Shown piece by piece: positions 10,825 through 21,351 of a stretch of DNA of 64,000 bases; the first letter of the stretch is position 1, and each line of letters begins with the position of its first letter. The DNA lies in contig CM061132.1 of assembly GCA_030789695.1 (NCBI GenBank), positions 27,685,858 through 27,749,857 on the forward strand, given 5' to 3'. The position numbers and the translations under genes are program-made. The notes below the pieces were generated by a model. That model worked only from the letters and a program-made list of their open reading frames with translations. It was not told where the DNA came from and did not search any database. The DNA is from Scilla litardierei. Taxonomy: Eukaryota > Streptophyta > Magnoliopsida > Asparagales > Asparagaceae.

Positions 10825-11788
10825 CTAGTCATAACCCGTGCCCTAAGGGCACGGTTCATTTAAATTATTCCCCACTCAAAATCGTGGATCTCATAATTTT
10901 AAACAAAAATCAATAATTAAAGTATAATAATTGCTATTGAGTTCACCAAAAATTGTAGGTTCCCACAAAATGTAGTTCAGAAAATTTAGTCGTCCCAAGA
11001 ATTTTGGTTCTCCATAAAATTTAGTTCACTCCAGATATAACACGTGCCATAAGGACATGATTCATTTAAAATATTCACCCCCTCAAAATCTTGGATCCCC
11101 TAATTTTAAACGAACAACAATAATTAAAACACAATAATTATTATTTAGTTCCCCCAAAAATTTTAGTTCTCTCAAAATTTAGTTCTCATGTTCATTTAAA
11201 ATATTTCTCCATTAAAATCTTGGATCCCCTAATTTTAAACGAAAAACAATAATTAAAACACAATAGTTGTTATTTAGTTCCACCAAAAAAATTTAGTTTC
11301 ACCCAAAATTTAGTTTCAAACCCAACCGTCCTTCTAACAATATTGTTGTCCTAATCTGCAAATCGTTTTAAAAACATCCCTTAAATATATAATAGTTTTT
11401 AACACTTTTTTCAATGCAAAATTATGGATATATGTTGGAGCTTTGAGGCTGTACTTAATGCAAAAAATGCAAAAATCTCGGTATGCAGCAATGCTTGTTA
11501 CCCATCAAGTAAAATATACGGGAGCTCCACTTAATTTTAGATCACAAATATTCTTTTTTGATATAAAGAATGGAATAGCATGGAAAACAATTTCTAAGTA
11601 ACATGATACCAACGACCTACCCTTCTTTATCATAAATGGACGATAATGATATTAAACTCAAATTCCATAGAGAATTATTGAAAGCAAAATTCATAGGGCA
11701 CGGTTCATTTAAGATATACCACACAAAAACTTAGTTCGCCAAAATTAAGTACAATAATTGTTATTTAGTTCCCTCAAAAATTTTAGTT
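10825..11788 (-). mobile_element. 3' terminal part of a minus-strand Helitron
   Basis: On the minus strand the element ends with a hairpin followed by TTATGA and CTAG, and the next base is T within a TA-rich target. This is the Helitron 3' signature (hairpin, CTRR, insertion between A and T). The body to the right contains degenerate tandem modules that repeat the terminal words: a CCGTGCC..GGCACGG-like core, TTCATTTAAA, GGATCCCCTAATTTTAAACG and TTTAGTTCCCCC, near 10836, 11045, 11190 and 11696. The same terminus in opposite orientation occurs at 55817. The copia element at 11794-21346 interrupts the body, which resumes at 21352. The 5' (TC) end was not identified and no Rep/helicase was seen, so it is non-autonomous. 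Confidence 0.65.
10836..10854 (-). other. Helitron 3' hairpin
   Basis: CCGTGCCC and GGGCACGG form a perfect 8-bp stem with a TAA loop. The stem ends seven bases from the CTAG terminus at 10825-10828, the usual spacing for a Helitron 3' end. Confidence 0.65.
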
Positions 11789-11793
11789 CCCCC

Positions 11794-12013
11794 TATTATG
11801 AATGAGGGAGGCCTTTGGCCTCCCCTCCTTCATTACCCACTCTCATTAGTCCCCATTACTATGAGTAATGGGGACTCTTGGTCTCCTTGATGCCTTTCAT
11901 CTCTCTTTCCTGATTTAATATATAGAGAACCATGGCCTATGGCCATGGTTACTCATTCCATTTCTAAGAACCTAAGTCTCTATTTTCTCCTCTAGTTTGA
12001 TTATCCTATAACA
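11794..12013 (+). mobile_element. 5' LTR of copia element
   Basis: 220 bp, starting TATTATGAATG (G to A change in the second base compared with TGTTATGAATG of the 3' copy) and ending CCTATAACA. It contains GATTTAATATATAGAG, a probable TATA region, near 11914. Confidence 0.9.
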
Positions 12014-12028
12014 CGTTATCAGCACGTG
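12014..12028 (+). promoter_or_regulatory. primer-binding site region of copia element
   Basis: CGTTATCAGCACG follows the 5' LTR directly. It sits where the tRNA primer of a copia element anneals and resembles the initiator-Met type (TGGTATCAGAGC) in TATCAG; I did not identify the tRNA with certainty. Confidence 0.5.
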
Positions 12029-12299
12029 TTCTCCTTTTGAGCACAAATTTTTCAACAAAATTTTCATCCCCTACGCGAAAGGAATCTATAGTTGCTGCGG
12101 CAAGGAATCTATTGGTTGCAGCGTTGCGGCATCCTCAATGCGTTCGGGAGCTCGGATTTTTATCTACGGTTCTATTCTACGGGCGTCCCTAGATCATCGA
12201 TCTAGAGGTAAGATTCTATTTCCCGTAGATTACAATACATGAAAATTTTTACATTGTTAAAATACAAGTAAAAATTAAAAAAAAAACAAAACAAAACCC

Positions 12300-12980
12300 T
12301 AGCCTACTCTCCCGCGCCGTCGTCCCCCCCGTCGGGGGGTCTTTGTCGTTGCGCCGCCCCCCGTCGGGGGGGGGGGGGCCTCCATTGCCGCGCCGCCACC
12401 CCCCCCGTCGTGGGGTTGATCTGCCGCCGCCCCCCCGTCGGGGGGCCCTCTGTATCGGCGCACCCCCCCGACGGGGGGCTGATCTGTCGCAGCGCACCCC
12501 CCGTCGGGGGGTTGATCTGTCGCCGCCCCCCGTCGGGGGGCCCTCTGTATCGGCGCACCCCCCCGACGGGGGGGGGGGGGGGCTGATCTGTCGCAGCGCA
12601 CCCCCCCCGTTGGGGGGTTGATCCGCCGTCCCCCCAATCGGGGGGCTATGTCGCCGATCCGCTGCCCCCCAGTCGGGGGGGCCTATGTCGCCGATCCGCC
12701 GCCCCCAGTCGGGGGGCCTATGTCGCTGATCCGCCGCCCCCCAGTCGGGGGGCTCTGTCGCAGATCCGTCGCCGCCCCTAGTGGGGAAGGCCTCTGTCGT
12801 CGCGCCGCCCGCCCTGACGGGGGAGCCGTCCGATCGAGCCCACCCACCACCCCCCCGTCGGGGGGGGGGGGGGGGGGTTCTTCCGTAACACTGCCCCCCC
12901 TGACGGAGGGGGCCGGCCTATTATCCCCCCCAGCAGGGGGGTCTACTGTTGCGAAGCCCCCCTCTGATAGGGGGGTCTGA
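12300..12980 (+). repeat. CCCCCCGTCGGGGGG hairpin array in copia leader
   Basis: About 20 modules carry a C-run, a short GTCG/GACG/AATCG/AGTCG loop and a G-run, each able to form a C/G hairpin. They are separated by semi-conserved linkers such as CTGATCTGTCGCAGCGCA and CTATGTCGCCGATCCGC. The array lies in the transcribed leader between the 5' LTR and gag. G-runs of 6 to 16 also allow G-quadruplex or i-motif structures. Several frames are open through the array on both strands, but their peptides are just PPDGG-type repeats and I do not call them genes. Confidence 0.9.
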
Positions 12981-13922
12981 TTGGTTGACTGGCGGATACT
13001 GGCAGGAAAGGGGGACTTCTGTCCACCGGCGAAACCCGAAAAAAAATAAAAATAAAAATAAAAATAATTAACATATGGGTTAGAATTTGAGGAGACAGAT
13101 TTAGGGATATTCTGGTGTTCCCCAACCTAAAGTATGCTAAATTTAATTAAAATTGATAGTTGGGCCAGAAGCCCATTTGTGAGTATCAATAACACAAATA
13201 TTTTAATTGGGCCTGCAGCCCCTATTACCTAACGGTAAAAATTATATTTAGCCTACTAAATAATTTCCTGAAGCCATTTCTTTAACGGGACTCTCCCCTG
13301 AGTAAAATCAAAAATAATCTCTATATTCCTTGTTGACCAATTATTTTATACATCCCTCTTGCATATTATAATCTATGTTTTACTAGGACTCTATTTTTCA
13401 AAATATAACTATCTCAAAGATCCTGAGACCGCTCTGTCGTTAGTCAACTAACCTAACGGTGTATGACGTTTCCACGTGGTCTACGAGATAATTATATTTT
13501 CTAGTTTCCTTTACAAATATGTTTTGCTTGAGATATATGCGTGGTTGTTCATTTTTATGCCAGTAGCATATTTAGAACTGCGTGGATGTTTAAATAAGTA
13601 AAAATGTGTTTTTCGGGATCGGCCATTGTATACCTATTTACATTCCTGCACTTTTATTTTTCTTTTGAGAGAATTTGTAAGTGAGGAAATTTGTATTAAA
13701 AGCCAAAGCTCGGTGCAACAGCATATGAAGACGGAGATATAGGGACCCAGTTTGGGTTTCCAAAGTTGTATTTTTCTTTTTCTCTTATGGACTGTAAACG
13801 AACTTTGGACTGTGTACTATTTTGGGTATCTGGCCGATCCCCGCATTTTTACTTGTTTATTTCTTTGTGCATGAATATTTGAATTTTAATTAATTCATGC
13901 TCATTTTAAATTGCGTAGATAA
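12981..13922 (+). other. copia 5' untranslated leader, AT-rich part
   Basis: It has no ORF of note. An (AAAAT)n tract lies at 13038-13069. The rest is AT-rich leader between the GC array and the gag ATG, with no further structure that I recognise. Confidence 0.5.
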
Positions 13923-14936
13923 ATGGCAAAATTGGCAAGCGTCGATTTCGAAGTCCTTGATTCTGCAGGGACAAATTACCTGAGTTGGCGAGTGGACCTG
14001 AAGTTCCATTTGCGTTCGATGGCCCTCCTTGGGTCCATTTTGGCTCCTTCCTCGGCCCCATCAGTGGCCGAAGCTTCTGCTACATCTAGCAGCAGCCCTA
14101 CAACCACTGTATTCGATGTAGATAAGGCGAAAGCCATAATCTACATTAGGAAACATATAGATCGGACCTTGAAGGCCGAATACTTAACGGTTGAGGACCC
14201 AAAGGACCTATGGACAGCGCTGGAAGCACGGTATAAACATCAAATTGATGTTATATTACCCCGTGCCAGTTATGAGTGGGAAAACCTCAGACTTCAGGAC
14301 TATAAGTCCGTCGCTGAGTATAATTCTGCACTTCATAACATCACCTCATGCCTGAAGTTGTGCGGTGAAGAAGTGACAGAACAACGCATGTTGGAAAAAA
14401 CATTTACCTCGTTTCACGAGAAAGATGCAATCCTCATGCAGCAGTATCGTGAACGCAACTTCACGAAATTCTCTGATCTGATCTCCTGTCTACTTAGGGC
14501 AGAGCAAAATCGAGATTTACTGCTTGCAACTCATAACTTGCGTCCAGCTGGCACTGCCCCAATCCCTGAAGCCCACCATGTTTCTCCCCAGAAGTGGAAA
14601 AACAAGAGGAAGCCTAAAAACACTAAAGGGAAAGCGGTAATGAAGCAACTAAGAGGTGCAGCTCCCCAGACAAACAAAAACAATAAAGGGAAAAGAAACT
14701 TCACTTGGAAGCGAAAGAACACCGAGCACGTTTCACTTCCAAAGAAGACCTGGGAGGACAAATGCCATAGATGCGGCATGACTGGCCATTGGTCCAGAAA
14801 CTGCATCACTCCTCGCCACCTACAGGATTTATACCAGGCGAGCCAGAAGTCTCGACCTGAGACAAACTTGGCTGGTGTACTGCCGCCAACTGTCTTTACT
14901 GCTAAAGACTTCGAGAACGACGACCTGCTCGATTGA
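13923..14936 (+). CDS. gag: copia Gag (nucleocapsid precursor)
   Basis: This is an uninterrupted 337-codon ORF from ATGGCAAAATTG. The N-terminus has the copia Gag pattern (LDSAGTNYLSWRVDLKFHLR near residues 11-30), followed by a capsid-like helical region with LKAEYLTVEDPKDLWTALEA and a basic stretch rich in KNKRKPKNTKGK (about 222-260). A CCHC zinc knuckle, CHRCGMTGHWSRNC, lies near residue 286. Gag packages element RNA in cytoplasmic virus-like particles. Here it has its own stop, and pol begins 129 bp later. It is the only major ORF of this element with no stop or frameshift, in contrast to the ruined pol. Confidence 0.88.
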   Translation: MAKLASVDFEVLDSAGTNYLSWRVDLKFHLRSMALLGSILAPSSAPSVAEASATSSSSPTTTVFDVDKAKAIIYIRKHIDRTLKAEYLTVEDPKDLWTALEARYKHQIDVILPRASYEWENLRLQDYKSVAEYNSALHNITSCLKLCGEEVTEQRMLEKTFTSFHEKDAILMQQYRERNFTKFSDLISCLLRAEQNRDLLLATHNLRPAGTAPIPEAHHVSPQKWKNKRKPKNTKGKAVMKQLRGAAPQTNKNNKGKRNFTWKRKNTEHVSLPKKTWEDKCHRCGMTGHWSRNCITPRHLQDLYQASQKSRPETNLAGVLPPTVFTAKDFENDDLLD

Positions 14937-15064
14937 GCACTATCTTTTATCTATGCATATAGAATTCGATGTATCTTCATCTTTATTTTGCTTTAGTACG
15001 ATCTTTTATTTTCGAATGTTATCTACATTTTCGCTCAAATAAAATTTCGTTTTTGCTTATATAG

Positions 15065-17645
15065 ATGATGTCTGAGTGCCTAGTGGACAGTGCCTCGACG
15101 CACACAATCCTTCGCGATCATTGCTATTTTAATAGCGTAAACAAATATGACGGTCCAGTTATCACAATTTCAGGACTGTCCCAAATAATCGAGGGAACTA
15201 GTGAAGCAATTATATTGCTCCCAAATAACACAAGACTTCAAATAAATAATGCATTATTCTCTCCTAAATCAAATAGGAATCTCGTAAGTTTCAAGGATTT
15301 CCGTTTAAACGGATATCACTTAGAGACCAGAGATGAAAATAAGGTTGAATATCTAATTGTAACTCGCCAAAAAGATGACTAGAAGATCATCTGCGAGCGA
15401 TTCAAGGGACTCCCGTCGGGTCTCTACCAAACATCCATTCAACCAGTAGAAGCCAATATGATTGAGCACCAGACGTGCCAATCACTGCCAGAGTTCCAAC
15501 TCTGGCACAATAGACTTGGTCACCCTGGAACAGCAATGATGCGTCGCATCATCACTGAATCCCGTGGACACAAATTGAAGAACCTGAAGATTCTTCAAAA
15601 GGGTGAATTTCCATGTCTCCCTTGTTTCAAGGGAAAACTAATAACGAGACCATCCCTCCTGAAAGTGGGATTAGAGTCTCCTGGTTTCCTTGAGAGAATA
15701 CATGGCGACATTTGCGGGCCTATTCACCCCGCAAGTGGCCCATTTCGGTACTTCATGGTACTGATTGATGCATCAACCAAATGGTCTTATGTGTGCCTCT
15801 TGTCCACCCGCAACCTAGCTTTTCCAAAGCTATTGGCACAAATAATAAGGTTGCGTGCTCATTTCCACGATAACCATATCAAGAAACTACGTCTTGATAA
15901 TGCGGGAGAATTTACTTCACAAGTCTTCGAAGACTATTACCGGGTGACGGGTATTGAAGTTGAACATCCGGTAGCACATGTTCACGCCTAAAACGGATTA
16001 GCTGAGTCTCTTATAAAGAGACTCCAATGGATTGCACGTCCATTGCTTATGCAATCCCAGTTGCCTGTGGATGCTTGGGGGCATGCTATTTTACATGCCG
16101 CATCACTTATTAGGATAAGACCCTCTGGAGGTCACATTTTATCCCCGATGTAACTAACATACGGCGCACCATCGGATATCTCTCATTTGAGAGTGTTTAG
16201 TTGTGCGGTAAATGTCCCAATAGCACCACCTCAGAGGACCAAAATGGGTCCTCAGCGTCGTCTAGGTATATATATTGGGTTTGATTCACCCTCTATTATC
16301 TGATACCTTGAACCCCTGACGGGTGACGCATTCAAGGCACGTTTTGCTGAATGTGAATTTGATGAGAAAATTTTTCCAAAACTGGGCACACAGTCTGAGA
16401 AGCCAGAAGCTTCTGAGACCATTAGTTGGGACCAGAAGTCTTTGTCCCTTTACGATCCGCGTACTAATCTGTGTGAAGATGAGATCCTGAAGATCCTTCA
16501 CATCCAGAATACAGTACATCTACTACCGGATAAATTCACGGACAACCAGAAGATTGTTCGTTCACACGTCCCTGCTGCCAATACGCTAGCTAGGATTGAC
16601 ATCCCCATAGATGGATGCAGCCCACCGGCAGCAGATTTGGCTGTACCTCAAATGAAAAGAGGACGCCCACCAGGTTCAAAAGATAAAGTTCCTTGAAAGA
16701 GGAAGACCCCTGGTGATACTAAGAATATCCCTCCACAGGATGCTGAGCTCAGACCAGCTACTTCTCCCCTCCTGATTTCCCCAGCAGAGGAAACAATAGG
16801 AGAAACATCATTAAATTTTGTACGTACTGGAGAAGTACTGGACAGAAATAGCATAGTCGTCGACGACGATTTTGCGTTCGATATTGCCGTTCACGTCACT
16901 GATTATGACGATGACGTCGAACCACGATCTTTAGCGGAATGTAAACGCAGAGATGATTGGCCAAAGTGGGACGAGGCAATAAGAGTAGAGCTGGACTCAC
17001 TCTTGAAACGCAAGTCTTTGGACCAGTAGTCCAAACACCAGTAGGTGTAAAACCTGTGGGATATAAATGGGGTTTCATAAGAAAAAGAGATGAAAATAAT
17101 GTAATCGTTCGCTATAAGGCACGCCTTATAGCCCAGGGATTTTCCCAAAGACCGGGGATTGATTACGAAGATACGTATTCTCCTGTCATGGATTCGATCA
17201 CTTTCCGATTTTTAATAAGCCTAACTTCTCTGGAAAGCCTAGAAATGCAGCTCATGGACGTTGTGACTGCATATCTATATGGCGATATAGATAAAAATAT
17301 CTATATGAGACTCCCTGATGGGTTTAATCTACCCCAAGAGATGAAAGAGATACCTCGGGACGTATTCTCTGTAAGGCTACATAGATCATTATATGGTCTA
17401 AAACAATCGGGAAAGATGTGGTATAACAGACTTAGTGACTTCCTTGCACATCAAGGATTCACGAATAACGAAGTCTGCCCTTGTATCTTTATCAAAAGAA
17501 CGGTAACATGATTCGTCATCATAGCTGTATATGTAGATGACTTAAATCTCATAGGATCTCCTGCAGAGATCAAAGAGATATCTGAAAGCCTTAAACATAC
17601 TTTTGAAATGAAAGACCTAGGCAAAACAAAGTATTGTCTTAGCTT
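15065..17645 (+). pseudogene. pol: copia Pol, first part: protease, integrase, RT (broken)
   Basis: It starts MMSECLVDSASTHTILRDHC, where DSAST is the retropepsin active site. The integrase follows: zinc-binding HNRLGHPG...CLPC, then the catalytic core (HGDICGP, LDNAGEF; the usual H.QNG is cut by a TAA in place of CAA at 15989). RT begins near 17012 in another frame after a 1-base loss, with YKARLIAQGFSQRPGIDY, LMDVVTAYLYGDI, LYGLKQSGKMWY and the catalytic YVDD at about 17528. In-frame stops occur at 15380, 15989, 16151, 16301, 16694 and 17509. The reading ends at KYCL, where the solo LTR splits the conserved YCLGLQIEHL motif. Confidence 0.9.
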
Positions 17646-17993
17646 TGTCATGACCCGCTTTCCTGAAATGGAGGCGAGACGTGAAAAGGTCCGCACGGGA
17701 GTGGAGCTGTGAAGCCCCAAACCCGATAAGCGTCCACAATACATAAACAGGTCCCTGTAACCACAACAGAATAACAATAATAACACAAGAAGAGACTGAA
17801 ATAAAAACTTCACATCTCAAATATTGTCCAACATGAAAAATAAGTTCTACATCCAGAAAAGCCACCAGGCTAAAAGAAAAGAGTCTAAAGGCCCAGAACA
17901 AGGCCAACAAAAGCAACGACAACAACAAAGTATAGGTGCTACGCACCGATAACAAAACAACTGTCTAAACAAAAGTAAAACACAACGAAGACA

Positions 17994-18101
17994 CTAGGAC
18001 TGGTCCCCAGTGTCCACGTACTCCCCGTCAAACACAAGCTCGGGCTCGGCGTCAGCAAACACCTCGTCCTCAACGAGGTACTCGGGCTCAGGATCTAACA
18101 T
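17994..18101 (-). CDS. acidic 35-codon micro-ORF in solo LTR
   Basis: It has the same length and position in the LTR as the ORF at 2116-2223. It starts MLDPEPE and ends EYVDTGDQS before TAG, with an acidic middle (VEDEVFADAEPE). Differences from the other copy are concentrated in silent positions at both ends and in conservative or free changes in the middle. No domain is recognised. A conserved non-coding element that happens to stay open is the main alternative. Confidence 0.45.
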   Translation of the reverse strand: MLDPEPEYLVEDEVFADAEPELVFDGEYVDTGDQS

Positions 18102-19356
18102 GTGTCACCCAAAAGAGTAAAGGGGCACATGTCAGCAAGTCTAAAAGACTTGGGCAAGGAAACTGAAGGTAAGGCAACTAGCAACCTAGCAGTTTAGTAT
18201 GCATGACATGGCAGTTATAACATGAGTGCACAATTAAAACATGGCAAGACAATTTGTACAAGGGAACAATTTATCGGGCCAAGACAAGAGTAGCCAAGCT
18301 ACTATCAATTCAATCAATTCACATTTTGTAGGTGTTTACGCCCTTCGCTGAATGGCATAGCATTTCAGACCGATCGGCACTAAACACTACCCAATACCCA
18401 CACGATATGGAGCCTGGGGTCCCCGCACATTGAGCTCAGCTAGTGAGCCTGAGGTTGCCCCGCACATTGAGCTCGCATTCTTAGTTCACAATTCAATATA
18501 TCGAGCGTTGGGGTTTCCAACTCATTATGCTCGCTTCTGGTCACGAGCCAGGAACACAAGTATGGCGTAGGGAACACCTAGCCGGAACACGCAATCCGGG
18601 CATTGGCTATCAACCAACACATGGCCCGCTTCTGGAACACGAGCCAGGAACACAACATTGTAGCGAAGCTACGCAATCACAGCAATACCTAAAGAATGCG
18701 AGGTCATGACAATTTATTTGCGTACCGTTAATTAAATTAAACGTGACAGGCGAAATGCAATGACATGAACATATTCGCGTACCGTTAATTGAAAGTAAAC
18801 ATGACATGGTAATTGTGCAACATGCTAAATGTCGGAACTAGCTTCGTTGTCAAGCTAGTTCCCCAATTTGCGCCTAGGCGAGTATCATTTCGTCGCCTAG
18901 CCTCTTTTACGCCTACAACAAGCAAATGGCCTAAAACATGGCCTAAACCATAAGTGGCAAGTTTCACTTGCCTAGCACCGGGGATGACGATCACTTCGTC
19001 ACACGGATGCCAATCTACGGGGAAATCGCGAGAGGAGGCGGAAGAAACACTCCGGGGAACCCTAGGACCAGATCTGGAAATGATTGGGGAAGTTTAGAGA
19101 AACTTAGGGTTTTGGGGGATTTTGGGGATTCGATGGGTTTTGATGGAGATTTGGGGAAGTTGAGAAGTAGATAGGGTGAATGGTTGGATTGGATGATGAT
19201 TCTAGGGCTTGGAATGAAGAAATGGAGCTTGGAGGAAGATGGGGGCTCAAAGGGGGAGAAACTAGGGTTTTGGTCGTGTTGGAGGAAGAAGAAACGTTTG
19301 GGAGGGGTATTTATAGGTTGGGCTGGCGGCTGCCCAGAAATTAGGGTTTTAACACT

Positions 19357-19775
19357 GGTTAGTCGGTCAAAGAGCAACCACTGACCGACTAGTTTGGCAA
19401 CTAGTCGGTCGGTCGACCAACGCAGACCGACTAAGTGCAAACAGTAACTCCTGAACGAAAATAGGATTCTAGAGTTAGTCGGTCCATGAACAAGTACTGA
19501 CCGACTAGTTTAGCATCTAGTCGGTCGATGAACGTTCTTAGACCGACTAAGAGTAAACAGTAGCTGATACAAAAATAAGATGATGAGTTAGTCGGTTCAA
19601 GAAGCATTGCTGACCGACTAGTTTGCAACCTAGTCGGTCAACCAACGTTCTTAGACCGACTAATGATAAACAGTAACCCCTGAGAAATTTAGAAAGCTAA
19701 CTAGTCGGTCCAAGAAGGATTGCCGACCGACTGGATCGTCATCTAGTCGGTCGGTGGCCCTTCTTACACCGGCTA
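19357..19775 (-). repeat. TAGTCGGTC inverted-repeat array in solo LTR
   Basis: Four to five modules of the alternating TAGTCGGTC / GACCGACTA array occur here, with the ACTGTTTA companion motif (seen as TAAACAGTA on the plus strand). The array sits upstream of the LTR TATA region when read on the minus strand. Confidence 0.88.
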
Positions 19776-20045
19776 ATGAGCACAGAAAGTTCCGATACGG
19801 AGCGCGGGGCCCCGGGATCGATTCCTAAGACTCCTAGGCTTGATCTAATAGTTAGATATGACCGTTATGAAGCCCGTCACAAACGACGTACCTCGAAATC
19901 GACGATCCTAAGGAAGAAACGAGAAAATACGACGAATCGATCGAAAATGAAAGCTACGGAGACGAAAACCACACAAGAGGAGAAAATCCACCAAAACATA
20001 TATTATATTATATAAAATCCAGATACATGAAAAGCAGTCGTTACA

Positions 20046-20939
20046 GGCTTACAGATAGAACACCTAAGAGGTGGAATCCTATTACACCAATCTAATTACA
20101 TAAAGAAACTTCTACACAAGTTTCATATGGATAAATGTCATCCTTTAGGTACTCCTATGGTCGTAAGATCACTAGATGTACAAAAGGACCCCTTCCGGCC
20201 ACTGGAAGAGGGGGAGGAGATACTGGGTCCTGAAGTACCCTACCTCAGTGCCATTGGAGCACTTCTATATCTGGCTAACTGTACGCGTCCCGATATAGCG
20301 TTTACAATTAATCTTCTAGCCAGACACAGTGCAGCGCCCACAAAGCGCCACTAGAACGGAGTAAAGAATCTTCTGCGATACCTTCAGGGTTCCATTGATC
20401 TTGTACTTTACTACCAGAGAGGTGCCTCCCCCAAATTGTTTGGTTATGCTGATGCAGATTATCTCTCTGTTCCGCACACGGTAAAATCCCAAACCGGTTT
20501 TGTTTTTACCTTCGGAGGTACTGCTATCTCCTGGAGATCGGTGAAGCAAACCACAACAGCTACATCATCCAACCATTCAAAGCTCATTGCGATCCACGAA
20601 GCAAGCAGAGAGTGTTATTGGCTACAATCCGTCGTCCAACACATTCTTCAATCTACTGGCCTGAAGACCGGTGATTTGGAGCCTACCGTTCTGTTTGAAG
20701 ATAACGCTGCATGCATTGCTCAACTTCAAAAAGGCTACATCAAGGGCGACAGGACGAATCACATATCTCCCAAGTTTTTCTGGACACATGAGCTAAAGGA
20801 GGACAAGCAGATCGAAGTTCAGCAGATACAGTCCTGCAATAACTTAGCTGATCTTTTTACTAAGTCTTTGCCCAAATGTATTTTTGTAAAACTTGTAAAG
20901 AACATTGGCATGCGACAACTGAAAGACATGCAAGCCTGA
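20046..20939 (+). pseudogene. pol: copia Pol, second part: end of RT and RNase H (broken)
   Basis: The reading continues from the split motif with GLQIEHLRGGILLHQSNYIKK, then TRPDIAFTINLLARHS. RNase H follows: FGYADADYLSVPHTVKSQTG, ATSSNHSKLIAIHEASREC, LFEDNAACIAQ and HISPKFFWTHEL, which carry the conserved acidic positions of copia RNase H except that the usual Glu in 'SNHSE' is Lys here. An in-frame TAG at 20352 replaces the Trp of the usual 'RHWNGVK'. The ORF ends at TGA 20937-20939, followed by a purine-rich region and the PPT AAGGGGGAG before the 3' LTR. Confidence 0.9.
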
Positions 20940-21126
20940 AGCTTGTACGGATCAGGGGGAGTAACCTGTGGGTTGCACTCTTTTCCCTTAAGCTGTTGGG
21001 TTTTTCCCACTGGGTTTTCCACAGCTAATGTTTTAACGAGGCAAACACTCTTACTCTGGATCCAGAAGTATCCACCCCTCTTTGCCTCAAATGCTGAGAC
21101 CAAAGTGATGAATGGGTAAGGGGGAG

Positions 21127-21346
21127 TGTTATGAATGAGGGAGGCCTTTGGCCTCCCCTCCTTCATTACCCACTCTCATTAGTCCCCATTACTATGAGTA
21201 ATGGGGACTCTTGGTCTCCTTGAGGCCTTTCATCTCCCTTCCCTGATTTAATATATAGAGAACCATGGCCTATGGCCATGGTTACTCATTCCATTTCTAA
21301 GAACCTAAGTCTCTATTTTCTCCTCTAGTTTGATTATCCTATAACA
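21127..21346 (+). mobile_element. 3' LTR of copia element
   Basis: 220 bp, starting TGTTATGAATG after the PPT AAGGGGGAG and ending CCTATAACA. It is nearly identical to 11794-12013, with about four substitutions seen, so the insertion is fairly young. Confidence 0.92.
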
Positions 21347-21351
21347 CCCCC

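Larger units (their letters stand above)
17646..20045 (-). mobile_element. solo LTR of the long-LTR Ty3 family, inserted in copia RT
   Basis: It is the reverse complement of the 118-2572 LTR family, 2400 bp. On the plus strand it begins TGTCATGACCCGC and ends CGTTACA, and no internal region or second LTR is present. The flanks are AGCTT (17641-17645) and GGCTT (20046-20050), a 5-bp target duplication with one change. Removing the insert restores the codons for CLGLQIEH of copia RT. It carries the micro-ORF and the TAGTCGGTC array in the same relative positions as the first copy. Confidence 0.93.
11794..21346 (+). mobile_element. complete but dead Ty1/copia element, nested target of a solo LTR
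   Basis: It has 220-bp LTRs at both ends, flanked by CCCCC on each side (11789-11793 and 21347-21351). Removing it joins TTTTAGTTCCCCC to AAAATTTACT, which restores a repeat word seen nearby in the Helitron body. The order is 5' LTR, primer site, GC-rich hairpin array, gag (own frame), protease, integrase, RT, RNase H, PPT, 3' LTR, the copia order. A 2400-bp solo Ty3 LTR is inserted at 17646. The two LTRs differ at only a few positions, yet pol holds many stops and frameshifts. Confidence 0.92.

Noticed and set aside
12249..12980. Several overlapping open frames on both strands in the GC array
   Set aside because: All are translations of the CCCCCCGTCGGGGGG repeat in different frames (PPDGG, PRRG, PPRRGA). 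No domain is visible and they lie in the copia leader.
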